Source: Halobaculum sp. MBLA0143
GTDB lineage: Archaea; Halobacteriota; Halobacteria; Halobacteriales; Haloferacaceae
Length of the DNA stretch: 64,000 nucleotides
Direction: 5' to 3'
NCBI RefSeq assembly: GCF_041361465.1
Contig: NZ_JBGKAC010000001.1
Location: 1-64,000 of the forward strand
Shown here piece after piece: positions 33,473 to 42,035 of this stretch; position 1 is the first letter of the stretch; every line of letters starts with the position of its first letter. A program made the position numbers and the translations under genes. The notes under the pieces were generated by a model, which ran no database searches, was not told the origin of the DNA, and saw nothing but the letters and a program-made list of their open reading frames with translations.

Positions 33473-35113
33473 TCACAGGTCCGTGTCTTCGCCGCGGAGG
33501 ATCACGAGCATCGAGACGCTGGAGATCACCACCAACACGAGCGCGGGCAGAGCGGCCTGGCCGTAGTAGCCGGCCTCCTGGACGCGCCAGATGTAGGTGA
33601 CGAGGGTGTTGAACCCGGCGGGTTGGAGGATCAGCGTCGCCGGCAGCTCCTTCATCGTCGTGAGGAACACGAGCGCGGCGCCGGCGACGAGCCCGGGGGC
33701 GATCAACGGCAGCGTCACCCGCCGGAACGCCCGCCGTGGCGACTCGCCGAGCGTCCGGGCGGCGCCGACGAGCGCCCGGTCGACCCCCAGGACGGACGAC
33801 CGTGTCGCCCCGATGGCCTGCGGGAGGAACCGGACGACGTACGCGAAGATCAACAACGGCAGCGTCTGGTACAGCCCGGGAACGTACCGGGTGCCGAAGA
33901 AGACGAGCGCCAGCCCGAGCACGACCCCCGGCATCGCGTAGCCGACGTACGTCGGTCGCTCGATCAGCGACCCCAGCCAGGAGCTCGTCCGGCCGGAGTA
34001 GTACGCCACCGGCACCGCAGCCAGGGTCGTGACGACGGCCGCGGCGGCGGCGACGACGGCGGAGTTGAGCCCGAACTGCCACTCGAACCCGAGCCCACCG
34101 GCGGCGTACCCCGGGCCCGAACGGACGAGCCACAGCCCGAGGATGCCGACCGGCAGCCCCAGCGTGACGATCACGACGGCCGCGAGCAACAGCGTCGCCG
34201 GAATCGCCCAGTAGCCGAGTTCGACGACGGTGTCCGTCGAGCTGCTCGCTCCGTAGCCGTCCGCCTCCCCCGGCCCGACTCGAGACTCCAACGCCAGGAT
34301 CACGGCCGTCACGCCGAGCAGCTGCAGCGACAGGAGCGTCGCGTTGCTCCGGGCGAACGTGTTCAGCTCCACGAAGATCGTCCGGGTGAACGTGTCGAAG
34401 TGCATGATCGCGGGCGTCCCGAAGTCCGAGAGGGTGTACAACGCGACGAGGAGCGCCCCGGCGGTGACCCCGGGCGCGATCTGCGGGAGCACGACACGCT
34501 CGAACGCCGCCCAGTACCCCGTGTCGAGGGTGCGGGCAGCCTCCAACTGCGTGGTGTCGAACGACAGCAGCGACGCCCGGGTCGTCAGGAACACGTACGG
34601 GTAGACGAACGACGTGAGCACGAGCGCGGCACCGCCGAAGCCGTACACCGTCGGCACGCTCACCCCCAGCGGGGCGAGCACGCCCGAGAGCACGCCCCGC
34701 GGGCCGAACGCCGACACGAACGCGAACGCGCCGACGTAGCTGGGGACGACGAGCGGCAGAGCGACCGCGACGGTCCAGAACCGCCGGAACGGGAGGTCCG
34801 TCTGGACGGTCAACACTGCGAGCGGCACGCCCAACGCCACGCTCGCACCCGTGACGACGGCCACCAGCGCGACACTGTTCGTCAGGACGGTGAACGTGTT
34901 GCCGGCGGTGACCAGCGAGACGGCCTCTGCGAGCCCCACCTCGGCGGCGCGCAAGAAGAGCCAGACGACCGGCGACAACACGGCGGCAGAGACGGCGGCG
35001 GCCAACAGGCCGACGGCGACCGACGGCTCACCCTCCTCCCCCTCGCGGAGGAGACTGCGGAGCCGAGCGAGTCTGCCGGGGCCCGACGCGGGCTCGCCGC
35101 CGTCGCCTGCCAT
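33473..35113 (-). CDS. Iron(III)-type ABC transporter permease (fused two-domain)
   Basis: A 546-residue permease with about twelve membrane helices and two binding-protein-dependent transport domains, each with an EAA-like loop (for example EAARTLDTGYWAAFERVVLP and GAARTLGESPRRAFRRVTLP). This is the FbpB/SfuB layout of iron(III) and thiamine-type importers. Its ATG overlaps the stop of the binding-protein gene (ATGA). The N-terminal 25 residues are hydrophilic. It forms the channel through which the binding protein passes its ligand. Confidence 0.93.
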   Translation of the reverse strand: MAGDGGEPASGPGRLARLRSLLREGEEGEPSVAVGLLAAAVSAAVLSPVVWLFLRAAEVGLAEAVSLVTAGNTFTVLTNSVALVAVVTGASVALGVPLAVLTVQTDLPFRRFWTVAVALPLVVPSYVGAFAFVSAFGPRGVLSGVLAPLGVSVPTVYGFGGAALVLTSFVYPYVFLTTRASLLSFDTTQLEAARTLDTGYWAAFERVVLPQIAPGVTAGALLVALYTLSDFGTPAIMHFDTFTRTIFVELNTFARSNATLLSLQLLGVTAVILALESRVGPGEADGYGASSSTDTVVELGYWAIPATLLLAAVVIVTLGLPVGILGLWLVRSGPGYAAGGLGFEWQFGLNSAVVAAAAAVVTTLAAVPVAYYSGRTSSWLGSLIERPTYVGYAMPGVVLGLALVFFGTRYVPGLYQTLPLLIFAYVVRFLPQAIGATRSSVLGVDRALVGAARTLGESPRRAFRRVTLPLIAPGLVAGAALVFLTTMKELPATLILQPAGFNTLVTYIWRVQEAGYYGQAALPALVLVVISSVSMLVILRGEDTDL

Positions 35114-36252
35114 CAGAGCACACCCACGTCGCGCATCAGTTCCAGGGTCGGTTCGAGGTCCGACAGCCGCGAGAGGTTCAGCGACGGCGGGTCCAGCTCC
35201 CCGATCCCCGGCAGTCCGCCGACCGGCGGCACACCCTCCACGGTGGGGTAGCCGAACGTTCGGGTGGCGAAGAACTCCTGTGCCTCCGCCGACAGGAGGT
35301 GTCGGACGAACGTCTCCGCCAGCTCCGTCTGGTCACTCGGCTCCAGCAGTGCCGCGCCGGCGACGTTGATCAGCGCGCCGGCGCCACCGCGGGTGAAGGC
35401 GAGATCCAACGGTGCGTCCGGACGGGCGTCCCGCACCCGCAGCGCGTAGTAGTGGTTGGCGAAGCCGGCCGCGATCTCGCCGTCCGCGACGGCGTTTGAG
35501 GTGAGGAACTCGTCCGGGTACTCCGTGGCGGTCGACTGCATCTGGCCGAGCCACTCTCGGGTGGCCGAGTCACCCTCCAACAGCCGCATCGCGGTGACGA
35601 ACGCCTGGAAGGCGCCGTACGTCGGCGCCCAGCCGAACCCGCTCGCGACCGCCGGCGAGTCGGGGAAGTCCATCACGGAGTCGGGAATCTCGTCGGCCGA
35701 CACCTGGTCGGTGTTGTACGGCACCGCCCGGGCGCGACCGGCCGTCCCGACCCACTGGTTGTCCGGGCGGAACTCCGAGGGCACGTCCGCGACGGCCTCG
35801 CTCGACAGCGCCGTCGTCAGCCCCTCGTCGGCGACGACGGACAGCGAGCCGGCGTCCACCGACCAGAACACGTCCGCCGGGGTGTTCTCCTGCTCGGTGA
35901 GCAGCTTGTTCGCCTGTTCGGCGGTGCCGCCGGCACTGGGGACGGCGGTGAAGTCGTCGTAGATCCGCTCGAACAGCTCCATCAGGCTGCGGTAGAGCCC
36001 ACCTTCACCCCCGCCGAGGTAGACGGTCAGCTCCCCGGACAGGTCCGGGAGATCGGCGATCCGCGGGGCGTCGATCTCCGGGCGCGACCGGACGAGCCGA
36101 CCGGAGCCACGGAAGTCGGAGAAGGCGACCTGCCCGCTCGCCCCGCTCTCCTGCGTCCCGAGTCCAGCACAGCCCGCCAGTCCGACTGTCGCGGCGCTGC
36201 CGGCCGCAGCGAGGAACCGCCGGCGGCTCCGCGACGTCTCGTCTCGGTTCAC
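35113..36252 (-). CDS. Iron(III)-type ABC transporter binding lipoprotein (Tat)
   Basis: A 379-residue solute-binding lipoprotein. The N-terminus has a twin-arginine motif RSRRRFLAAAGS and a lipobox GLAGCAGL, so it is exported folded and lipid-anchored at the cell surface. The mature domain matches FbpA-like class II proteins: GELTVYLGGGEGGLYRSLMELFE, then TDVFWSVDAGSL-like text and PYNTDQVSADEIPDS. The GTG at 36252 is chosen because box A TTAAATC lies about 27 bases upstream and the signal peptide follows at once. The open frame runs 66 codons further upstream with a His/Asp-rich sequence that would bury the signal peptide. Confidence 0.88.
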   Translation of the reverse strand: MNRDETSRSRRRFLAAAGSAATVGLAGCAGLGTQESGASGQVAFSDFRGSGRLVRSRPEIDAPRIADLPDLSGELTVYLGGGEGGLYRSLMELFERIYDDFTAVPSAGGTAEQANKLLTEQENTPADVFWSVDAGSLSVVADEGLTTALSSEAVADVPSEFRPDNQWVGTAGRARAVPYNTDQVSADEIPDSVMDFPDSPAVASGFGWAPTYGAFQAFVTAMRLLEGDSATREWLGQMQSTATEYPDEFLTSNAVADGEIAAGFANHYYALRVRDARPDAPLDLAFTRGGAGALINVAGAALLEPSDQTELAETFVRHLLSAEAQEFFATRTFGYPTVEGVPPVGGLPGIGELDPPSLNLSRLSDLEPTLELMRDVGVL

Positions 36253-36452
36253 ACCCGATTTAGGCGAACCTAAGAGATTTAACCCCTGTGGTCTCGTCTG
36301 ATCTCCGTCCGTCGTCTCGCCGTCTGTGTCGCGTGTCTCCTCGGCCGTGTCGTCGTGTGCGTCGTGTGTGTCGTGCATATTAGGTGTCTCCTCGGTGGTC
36401 TCGTCGTGCGCGCCGTCTACGGTCCCGTCCGTCGTGTGGTCGTGTGCCACGG
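36253..36452 (-). promoter_or_regulatory. Promoter region of iron importer with open His/Asp-rich frame
   Basis: The 200 bases between the RGP-family stop and the binding-protein start hold box A and an iron-type operator. In the same frame as the lipoprotein they encode an uninterrupted acidic stretch containing AHDHTTDG, MHDTHDAHDD and DTDGETTDGD. No promoter for this frame is recognised separately. Confidence 0.5.
36260..36273. promoter_or_regulatory. DtxR/SirR-like iron operator at importer promoter
   Basis: Palindrome TTAGGCGAACCTAA lies just downstream of box A TTAAATC (36276-36282) on the minus strand and overlaps the expected transcription start. TTAGG-n4-CCTAA is the core of DtxR-family metal-regulator sites. 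A bound regulator would block transcription of the binding-protein gene under iron sufficiency. Confidence 0.75.
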
Positions 36453-37691
36453 TCAGTCGTCGGTCGCGGCGGCCGTCGCGTCGCGCGCGGTCACGGGTCG
36501 GCCGTCCGCCCCGTCCAACGCGGCCAGACAGTCCAGCCAGTCACGGAGGTACTCCCCGCAGTAGTTGAGGAACTCCCCGTTCTCCCAGTCGTCGAAGGAG
36601 CCGTCCGCCAGCGCGTCGGCGACGGCGCCGGCGACGGCGCGGTACGCCGCCGTCGTGTCCGTGGGGATCGTCTCCGGCTCGGCGTCGTCGATCACCTCCC
36701 AGACGTGTTCGTTCAGCTCCAGCCCCGGCACCTCGTTCGTGAGGTCGCCGAACGTCGACCGGGGGGCCTTGTCGTGGCGGCACAACGGGTCGCCGTTGTA
36801 GATCCGGCGGTCGAGCAGGTCCGCGGCCCGCTTGAGCAGGAGCCCCGACCAGATGTCGTCGAACCGCCCCACGTCCCAGGGGTTGTCGTCCATCGGGAAC
36901 TGGTAGAACGCGGGGACGATCTCCCGGCGGAAGGCGAGGTTCATCGAACAGACGGTGAGGTAGTTCCCCCGGGCCGCCAGGAAGTCCTCGCCGTAGTCGT
37001 CGGCGGTCGTCCTGGTCTCGGCCTGGCCCTGGAGGTCACCGTCCATCAGGATGCGGACGGCGTCCAGGTCCGGGACGTTCGTCCACAGCCCCTGTGAGGC
37101 GACGACGGAGCCTCGCTCCACGTCGACAGTCGTCTCCGTGCGTTCCTCGTCCATCGCGCTGTACGGGTACCCGCGGGGGTACAGGCCGTGGTCGTCGACC
37201 TCCTGACCGAGGACGTTCACCCACTGCTCGTCGGAGGCGTACGCCGGCAGCTCCCCGCCAGCGGCGAGATTCCGGGCGTGGGTGCCGAAGAAGTCCGTCT
37301 CCTCGTGGGGCCGAGTGTCGTCGTCGAGGAACACCCCGAACTCGTACCCCTCCGCCCAGAGGTACAGGAGTCCGAAGGAGGTCTGTGCGTGGCTCGCGGC
37401 CGGCACGAGGTGGTCGTACGCCCCCAGGCCGCGGTCCGCGAACCACGCCTCGCGGGCCTCGCCGTCGAACACCCGGCCGGACACGCCCAACTCTGCCAGC
37501 ATCTCCCGCATCGCCGCCGTGTCACAGAAGTCCTCCGTCACGAGGACGAAGTGGAGACGGTCGGTGTCGAAGTCGTGCTCCCGCGCGTTGGCCACGTACT
37601 CCCGAACACACTCCCACTCGCGGATCGTCGGCACGATCACGCAGTACTCGGCGTCCGGGTCGGTCGGTCTGGTCTCCGTCCGCTGACTCAT
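36453..37691 (-). CDS. Reversibly glycosylated polypeptide (RGP) family protein
   Basis: A 412-residue cytoplasmic protein of the RGP/UDP-arabinopyranose-mutase family, otherwise best known from plants. Features are an N-terminal CVIVPTIREWECVREY strand, FGVFLDDDTRPHEETDFF with the DxD nucleotide-sugar motif (Asp123-125), SVVASQGLWTNVPDLDA, FRREIVPAFYQFPMDDNPWDVGRFDDIWSGLLLKR, and SPRSTFGDL-like text later. Family enzymes interconvert sugar-nucleotide ring forms or glycosylate themselves; the archaeal role is unknown. The ATG at 37691 (GTG at 37694 is also possible) lies 14 bases after an iron-type palindrome that overlaps its box A. Three bases separate its stop from the frame leading into the iron importer. 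Confidence 0.85.
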   Translation of the reverse strand: MSQRTETRPTDPDAEYCVIVPTIREWECVREYVANAREHDFDTDRLHFVLVTEDFCDTAAMREMLAELGVSGRVFDGEAREAWFADRGLGAYDHLVPAASHAQTSFGLLYLWAEGYEFGVFLDDDTRPHEETDFFGTHARNLAAGGELPAYASDEQWVNVLGQEVDDHGLYPRGYPYSAMDEERTETTVDVERGSVVASQGLWTNVPDLDAVRILMDGDLQGQAETRTTADDYGEDFLAARGNYLTVCSMNLAFRREIVPAFYQFPMDDNPWDVGRFDDIWSGLLLKRAADLLDRRIYNGDPLCRHDKAPRSTFGDLTNEVPGLELNEHVWEVIDDAEPETIPTDTTAAYRAVAGAVADALADGSFDDWENGEFLNYCGEYLRDWLDCLAALDGADGRPVTARDATAAATDD

Positions 37692-37704
37692 CACCTCTCC
37701 GTTG

Positions 37705-37720
37705 TTTAGGTAGACCTAAA
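37705..37720. promoter_or_regulatory. DtxR/SirR-like iron operator 1 upstream of RGP gene
   Basis: Perfect 16-bp palindrome TTTAGGTAGACCTAAA that includes the probable box A (CTTTAGG on the minus strand) about 27 bases before the start codon. Its position suits direct occlusion of TBP. Confidence 0.75.
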
Positions 37721-37733
37721 GCCACTTTCGATA

Positions 37734-37747
37734 TTAGGCGAGCCTAA
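37734..37747. promoter_or_regulatory. DtxR/SirR-like iron operator 2 upstream of RGP gene
   Basis: Palindrome TTAGGCGAGCCTAA, centred 28 bp from the centre of operator 1. It matches the importer operator at 36260 in all but one base. The two sites together would bind two regulator dimers. Confidence 0.75.
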
Positions 37748-37849
37748 GACGCCGCACCGGGAGGGCGGAAGGGGTAGTGGGCGCGGGAACGGCCGCGTGT
37801 GCGGACAGTCGACCGTCACCGTCCCGCGCTCGCGGCTCTCACGACAGGG

Positions 37850-37876
37850 TGTTACAGCCTGTTACACTCCGTAACG
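37850..37876. promoter_or_regulatory. Three TGTTACA-type words at 10-bp spacing
   Basis: TGTTACA at 37850, TGTTACA at 37860 and the inverted form CGTAACG at 37870 start exactly 10 bp apart, so the words face the same side of the helix. They lie 31-57 bases before the GTG of the next gene and could bind an activator or repressor. Confidence 0.5.
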
Positions 37877-37906
37877 CACAAGTGGGCGGCGGCCGTCGTC
37901 GTCGGT

Positions 37907-38206
37907 GTGTCCGAGACAGTTCGCGTACGTGACGAGGACTACGAGGCGTTGGCGGCCGCACAGGACGTGTTGGGGCTGCCGTTCCCGGAGGTGGTCCACC
38001 TCGCGCTCAACACGACCCTCCTGGACGGGAGCCCGGCCCAGAACGCCCGGCGGGCGATCCAGAACTACTACACGTTCGTCCTCCGGGAGTACGACGACCC
38101 GTTCGAGGTGCCCGTCGACGAACTCGGCTTCGACAGCGCCGACCAGGCGAAGACGGCGACCACCATCGGCGCGGAGAAGCGTGCGAACTGGGCCGACGAG
38201 CAGTAG
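37907..38206 (+). CDS. Small conserved haloarchaeal protein
   Basis: A 99-residue protein beginning SETVRVRDEDYEALAAAQDVLGLPFPEVVHLALNTTLL (described; residues 2-40), which resembles a ribbon-helix-helix-like start with RVRD strand and following helices. The remainder holds ARRAIQNYYTFVLREYDDPFEVP and an acidic end. It may be a small DNA-binding or antitoxin-like protein, but no firm family is recognised. GTG 37907 is chosen because the upstream part of the frame has no haloarchaeal protein character. It ends directly against the opposing methyltransferase stop. Confidence 0.6.
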   Translation: MSETVRVRDEDYEALAAAQDVLGLPFPEVVHLALNTTLLDGSPAQNARRAIQNYYTFVLREYDDPFEVPVDELGFDSADQAKTATTIGAEKRANWADEQ

Positions 38207-38863
38207 CTACCACTCCGACTCCGGCCGGACGGTGCCGGCAGTGAGTCGGTAGAAGCCGAGCGCCCCGCGGTCGGCGACGGTCGCGGTCGACAGCCGGCGG
38301 AGTTGGCCGTGGGCGGCCCGGACGCGCCGCTCCAGCCGCTCGACCGCCGGCTCGTCGCTCCGGGCACCCGGCGGCGACCCCAGCCGCACGGCCAGCCGGA
38401 AGAGGGGGTTCAGCGGCGCGGCGACGCGCGCCGGGCTCCGTTCTAGGTTCAGCAACGCGAGCCGACCGCCAGGGCCGACGAGTCGCGCCCACGCCCGGAC
38501 GGCTCCGGCGGGGTCGGCCAACATTCCGACGAGGAACGTCGCACACGCGGCGTCGGCGCGACAGACCGGCGGCCGGGTCGCGTCCCCGCGGAGGAACGCC
38601 GTCCGCGGGCCGGCGGCACGGTCGCGGGCGATCCGCAGGACACCGGACGCGTAGTCCACCCCGAGGTACGTCCCCTCGGGGCCGACCTGCTCGCGGACGG
38701 CGTCGTGGTTGCCGCCGGTGCCGCAGCCGAAGTCGACGACCGTGTCCCCCGGCGCCGGCGCGAGTGCTCGAGCGACCCGCCGTCGGACGCGGCTGACGCC
38801 CGGGAGACGGGCGACTCGGTCGTACAGTCGGGCGAAGGCGGTGTAGAACTGCTGCCCGTTCAC
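38207..38863 (-). CDS. SAM-dependent methyltransferase (class I)
   Basis: A 218-residue protein with motif I VVDFGCGTGGNHDAV (about residues 42-56), then GVDYASGVLRIARDR (motif II acidic residue) and FLRGDATRPPVCRADAACATFLVGML. This resembles UbiE/MenG-type small-molecule methyltransferases. The substrate is not identifiable. Its ATG overlaps the stop of the HTH-ThiN regulator gene by four bases, so it is probably co-translated with it and dCTP deaminase. Confidence 0.85.
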   Translation of the reverse strand: MNGQQFYTAFARLYDRVARLPGVSRVRRRVARALAPAPGDTVVDFGCGTGGNHDAVREQVGPEGTYLGVDYASGVLRIARDRAAGPRTAFLRGDATRPPVCRADAACATFLVGMLADPAGAVRAWARLVGPGGRLALLNLERSPARVAAPLNPLFRLAVRLGSPPGARSDEPAVERLERRVRAAHGQLRRLSTATVADRGALGFYRLTAGTVRPESEW

Positions 38864-39762
38864 AGCGTCTCGCGGGCGGTCTCGACGACCGAGGGGGCGT
38901 CCGGCCCGAGCACGTACACGATTGGCTCGATCCCGTAGCCGCCGGCCTGGTAGACGACGACCGTCTCGGCCGTCGGCTCGTGGTCGTCCAGCGCCTCCCG
39001 GACCGCGTCGGGGCCGCCCTCGGCCGCGAACTCGACGGTCGGGTGGCCGGCCGCCGCCAACCGCTCTACCGTCTCTTCGGTGTACGCGACGTCGACCGCG
39101 GCGTCGACGCTCACTCCGGCCTCCCGGGCCGTGAGCAGGATGCCGGCGACGTGTTCGCTCACGCCGAACTCCGGGTCCGCCGGCACCGCCGCCCGCCCCT
39201 TCACGTCGAAGATCCGCCCGGGCACCGCGGCCACCTCCTCGACGCTGTCGGCGTCCGGCAGCGCCTCCACGAGGTTCGACCCGACGTTCGGGACGAGCGT
39301 GGCGAACCCGGAGGTGTTCTGGACGAGCCGGAGCCCGCGCCGGACGGATCCGAGCGTCCGTTCGCGGGCCCGCGCCTCGCTGTCCGGGTCGTGGACGGTG
39401 AAGTCGTACTCCGTGTCGGCCAACTCCGGCATCGCCGTCTCGTGGAGCTCCGCGAGCAGATCACCCGCCTCCAGCTCCCGGATCAACACCTCCAGTTCGA
39501 TCAGGGCGGCGACGCGACTCGTGTCGCCGGCCGCGAGCCCCCCGGCCACCTCCGCGACCGTCTCTCGAACCCGCTCGTCGGTGACGATCTCCTCGGTCCG
39601 GCTCACGTCGCCGTGGGCGTACTTCGACACCGCAGACTGACTGATCCCCAGCGCCTCTGCCACCTCCCGCTGTGTGAACCCGCGGTCCCGCAGCTCCTCG
39701 GCCAACATCGACCGCACGGTGGGGAGGAACTGCTCGACTGCCACCTCCTCGATGAACTTCAC
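38860..39762 (-). CDS. HTH-ThiN domain transcriptional regulator (ThiR-like)
   Basis: A 300-residue fusion. An N-terminal Cro/CI-type helix-turn-helix ([22 protein letters not shown], roughly residues 30-51) is followed by a ThiN domain (about 125-300) with [26 protein letters not shown] and [21 protein letters not shown]. ThiN is a thiamine-phosphate synthase fold; in archaeal HTH fusions it serves as a sensor for thiamine phosphate and represses thiamine genes. That role is taken from the family, and no thiamine genes are adjacent. Start and stop overlap neighbours by four bases on both sides. Confidence 0.85.
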   Translation of the reverse strand: MKFIEEVAVEQFLPTVRSMLAEELRDRGFTQREVAEALGISQSAVSKYAHGDVSRTEEIVTDERVRETVAEVAGGLAAGDTSRVAALIELEVLIRELEAGDLLAELHETAMPELADTEYDFTVHDPDSEARARERTLGSVRRGLRLVQNTSGFATLVPNVGSNLVEALPDADSVEEVAAVPGRIFDVKGRAAVPADPEFGVSEHVAGILLTAREAGVSVDAAVDVAYTEETVERLAAAGHPTVEFAAEGGPDAVREALDDHEPTAETVVVYQAGGYGIEPIVYVLGPDAPSVVETARETL

Positions 39763-40352
39763 GACTCCTCACCTCCGGCGAACTCCGGGTCGTCGCCGAT
39801 CAGCGACGCCTGCGGCCCCTCCTGGCCCTGGTACTTCGACTCGCGGTCCTCGCCGTACGGCCGCTCGGCCGGGCTCGTCAGCCGTGTGAACGTGAGCTGC
39901 GAGATCCGCATCCCCGGTGTGAGCGCCACCGGCGCGTTGCCCAGGTTCGACAGCTCCAGCGTGATCTGGCCCTCGTAGCCGGGGTCCGCCAGTCCGGCCG
40001 TGGCGTGGACGACGATCGCCAGCCGGCCCAGCGACGACCGGCCCTCGACGTGTGCGACCAGATCCGGCGGAATCTCGACGCGCTCGCGGGTCGTCCCGAG
40101 GACGAAGTCCCCGGGGTGGAGGACGAACTCGTCGCCCTCGGGGACGTGTGACTCTCTGACGTACTCGTCGACCTCACCCGCCTCGTCCGGGTGGATACAC
40201 GGAATGTTGGTGCGGCGAAACTCCAGGAACTCCGAGCCGAGCCGGAGGTCGACACTGGCGGGCTGGACCTGGGTGTCGATATCCGCCAACGGCTCGATCA
40301 CGAGGTCACCCTCGCCGAGCCGTGCGAGGATGTCGGCGTCCGAGAGGATCAT
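39759..40352 (-). CDS. dcd: dCTP deaminase
   Basis: A 197-residue trimeric enzyme that converts dCTP to dUTP (some archaeal forms go on to dUMP). Landmarks are MILSDADI at the start, [12 protein letters not shown], the active-site region [37 protein letters not shown] with the catalytic Glu, and GMRISQLTF near the end. The length is normal. It is the first gene of a tightly overlapping set with the ThiN regulator and methyltransferase, and lies close to the divergent-facing cca gene end. Confidence 0.95.
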   Translation of the reverse strand: MILSDADILARLGEGDLVIEPLADIDTQVQPASVDLRLGSEFLEFRRTNIPCIHPDEAGEVDEYVRESHVPEGDEFVLHPGDFVLGTTRERVEIPPDLVAHVEGRSSLGRLAIVVHATAGLADPGYEGQITLELSNLGNAPVALTPGMRISQLTFTRLTSPAERPYGEDRESKYQGQEGPQASLIGDDPEFAGGEES

Positions 40353-40391
40353 CGTTCGAGGGGAGTCGGCGTAGGAACCTAAGTCGCCCGG

Positions 40392-41789
40392 TCACACCCG
40401 CGGTCGGAAGTGTCGCGCCAGCGCCTCGTCGAACCTCTCGGCCAGAGCCGCCACGTCGTCGCCCGCGACCACGCTGTAGCCGTCCGCGAGCGCGGTCTCG
40501 ACCTGTGTGCCCAGCGCCACCTCCTCGAACCCCGTCTCGCGGAGGAACCGGACGGCGTCGTGGTACTCGCGGTCACGCTCCACGACGTAGCGGTCGCCGT
40601 CGAGAAACGGGCCGTAGGCGTCGCCGTCGGCGTACTTCTCGTAGAAGCCGGCCGCGTGGGCGCCGACGTGGACCGGCGGGCCCTCGTGGCGCTCGACGGC
40701 CGGAATCTCCGTGTCTGCCAGCTCGAACAACAACACCGCCCCTCGCCGCCCGTCACTGTCCGCGTGGTCGGCCGCGAACGTGCTCGTTCGGACGGCGTCG
40801 AACCCGCGGCCGTCGAGTTCTCGTTCGACCCCGTTCAGCGACCGGCGGAGCTGGGGGTACAGCTGGTCGTCGACGACGTTCGGGGCGTCGAAGACGACGG
40901 CCACGGGGGCGGTCTCGCGCTGGCGGAGGTGGTCGCGAACGGTCGCGGGGGTCACCGACGGCGTCGGGCGCGGGCGGAACCGGTCGGGGTCGGGGTCCGC
41001 CAGGAGCCGACGGGCGTGGTGTTGGAGCCGGGCGACGTTCTCGGCGGCACAGACGGCCGCGACGTTGCGCTCGGGATCCGTCGGGTCGATCACGACGAGC
41101 GGGTCGTCGAACGTCTCCTGTCCGTGGTCCTCGGGGTCGAACCGGACCGGCGGCGTCCAGTCGGTGGCCGCTCGCAGCAACGGCACGACGCCGTCGTGTT
41201 CGGCCACCAACAGCTCCGCGAGGTAGCCGGAGAACCCACGGGTCCGGAGGTCGCTGCCGTAGGCACCGACGGCGGTGAGGAACCGCTTGAACACACGCAC
41301 GTCGGCCGCGAGGTCGTCGTCGAGTCGGGCTTCGAGGTAGGCGGTGTGGAACGGTGTGCGGTCGACGGCGGTCCGGGCGGCCGTCGCGTTCGGCACGTCG
41401 AAACACGGGACCAAGTCCACGTCGAAGCCGTCGTGCTCGCCGCGGACGTACGGGTGTTCGGCGAACTCCTCGACGCCCTCGGGAAGCACCGTGTGGCCGA
41501 CCCGGAGACCGAACTGCTCCAGCTCGTCGCGGTCGAGCGCGGTCGGGAACCGGACGAACAGGTCCACGTCGCGGTCGCCCGGGAGCCAGGTCCCGCGGGC
41601 GGTCGAGCCCACTTGGAGCACCGACGCCTCGTCTGCCGGCGCCGGGAGGTCGGCGACGGCTGCCGTCGCCCGTTCGCGCAGGTCGGCGACGACACGGCGC
41701 ATCCGCTCGCGCTCGTCGGTCTCGGGGGTGGTCGCCTCGCGGGCCGCCGCGAGCGCCGTCGAGAGGTCGTCGCCGTCCGACTCGGTCAT
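40392..41789 (-). CDS. cca: CCA-adding enzyme (archaeal class I)
   Basis: A 465-residue tRNA nucleotidyltransferase that builds or repairs the 3' CCA end. The nucleotidyltransferase motif is VLQVGSTARGTWLPGDRDVDLFV, with GS at 61-62 and catalytic Asp at 74 and 76; a third Asp lies in DGFDVDLVPCFDV. The later DLRTRGFSGYLAELL is the class I signature helix. The start is ATG 41789 rather than the upstream 41816. tRNA-Asn and tRNA-Met follow in the opposite direction; neither encodes CCA in DNA, consistent with the need for this enzyme. Confidence 0.95.
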   Translation of the reverse strand: MTESDGDDLSTALAAAREATTPETDERERMRRVVADLRERATAAVADLPAPADEASVLQVGSTARGTWLPGDRDVDLFVRFPTALDRDELEQFGLRVGHTVLPEGVEEFAEHPYVRGEHDGFDVDLVPCFDVPNATAARTAVDRTPFHTAYLEARLDDDLAADVRVFKRFLTAVGAYGSDLRTRGFSGYLAELLVAEHDGVVPLLRAATDWTPPVRFDPEDHGQETFDDPLVVIDPTDPERNVAAVCAAENVARLQHHARRLLADPDPDRFRPRPTPSVTPATVRDHLRQRETAPVAVVFDAPNVVDDQLYPQLRRSLNGVERELDGRGFDAVRTSTFAADHADSDGRRGAVLLFELADTEIPAVERHEGPPVHVGAHAAGFYEKYADGDAYGPFLDGDRYVVERDREYHDAVRFLRETGFEEVALGTQVETALADGYSVVAGDDVAALAERFDEALARHFRPRV

Positions 41790-41906
41790 ACCGATCCGTT
41801 CTCGCGGCGGTGTCACGACCCTTTCGGTCGCCGACCGTCGGTCGACGCGGGCGGCGACGAAACGAAACGCACTTCAGGCGAACCACAGTACGTGGGACTG
41901 TCGCGT

Positions 41907-41979
41907 GCCGAAGTAGCTCAGCTGGTAGAGCGCCTCGCTGTTAACGAGGTGGTCCCAGGTTCGAGTCCTGGCTTCGGCG
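41907..41979 (+). tRNA. tRNA-Asn (anticodon GTT)
   Basis: A 73-nt tRNA: acceptor GCCGAAG/CTTCGGC, D-arm TAGCTCAGCTGGTAGAGC, anticodon stem CCTCG/CGAGG around CTGTTAA (anticodon GTT), T-arm with GGTTCGAGTCC, and discriminator G at 41979. Confidence 0.94.
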
Positions 41980-42035
41980 TCGCTTCGTCGTAACACGGTA
42001 CGTTGAATAGTCTCGACTGTGTTCTCGGCGGACGA

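Noticed and set aside
36376-36384. Fourth iron operator (CATATTAGG)
   Set aside because: Only one half of the TTAGG-n4-CCTAA palindrome is present; insufficient for a site call.
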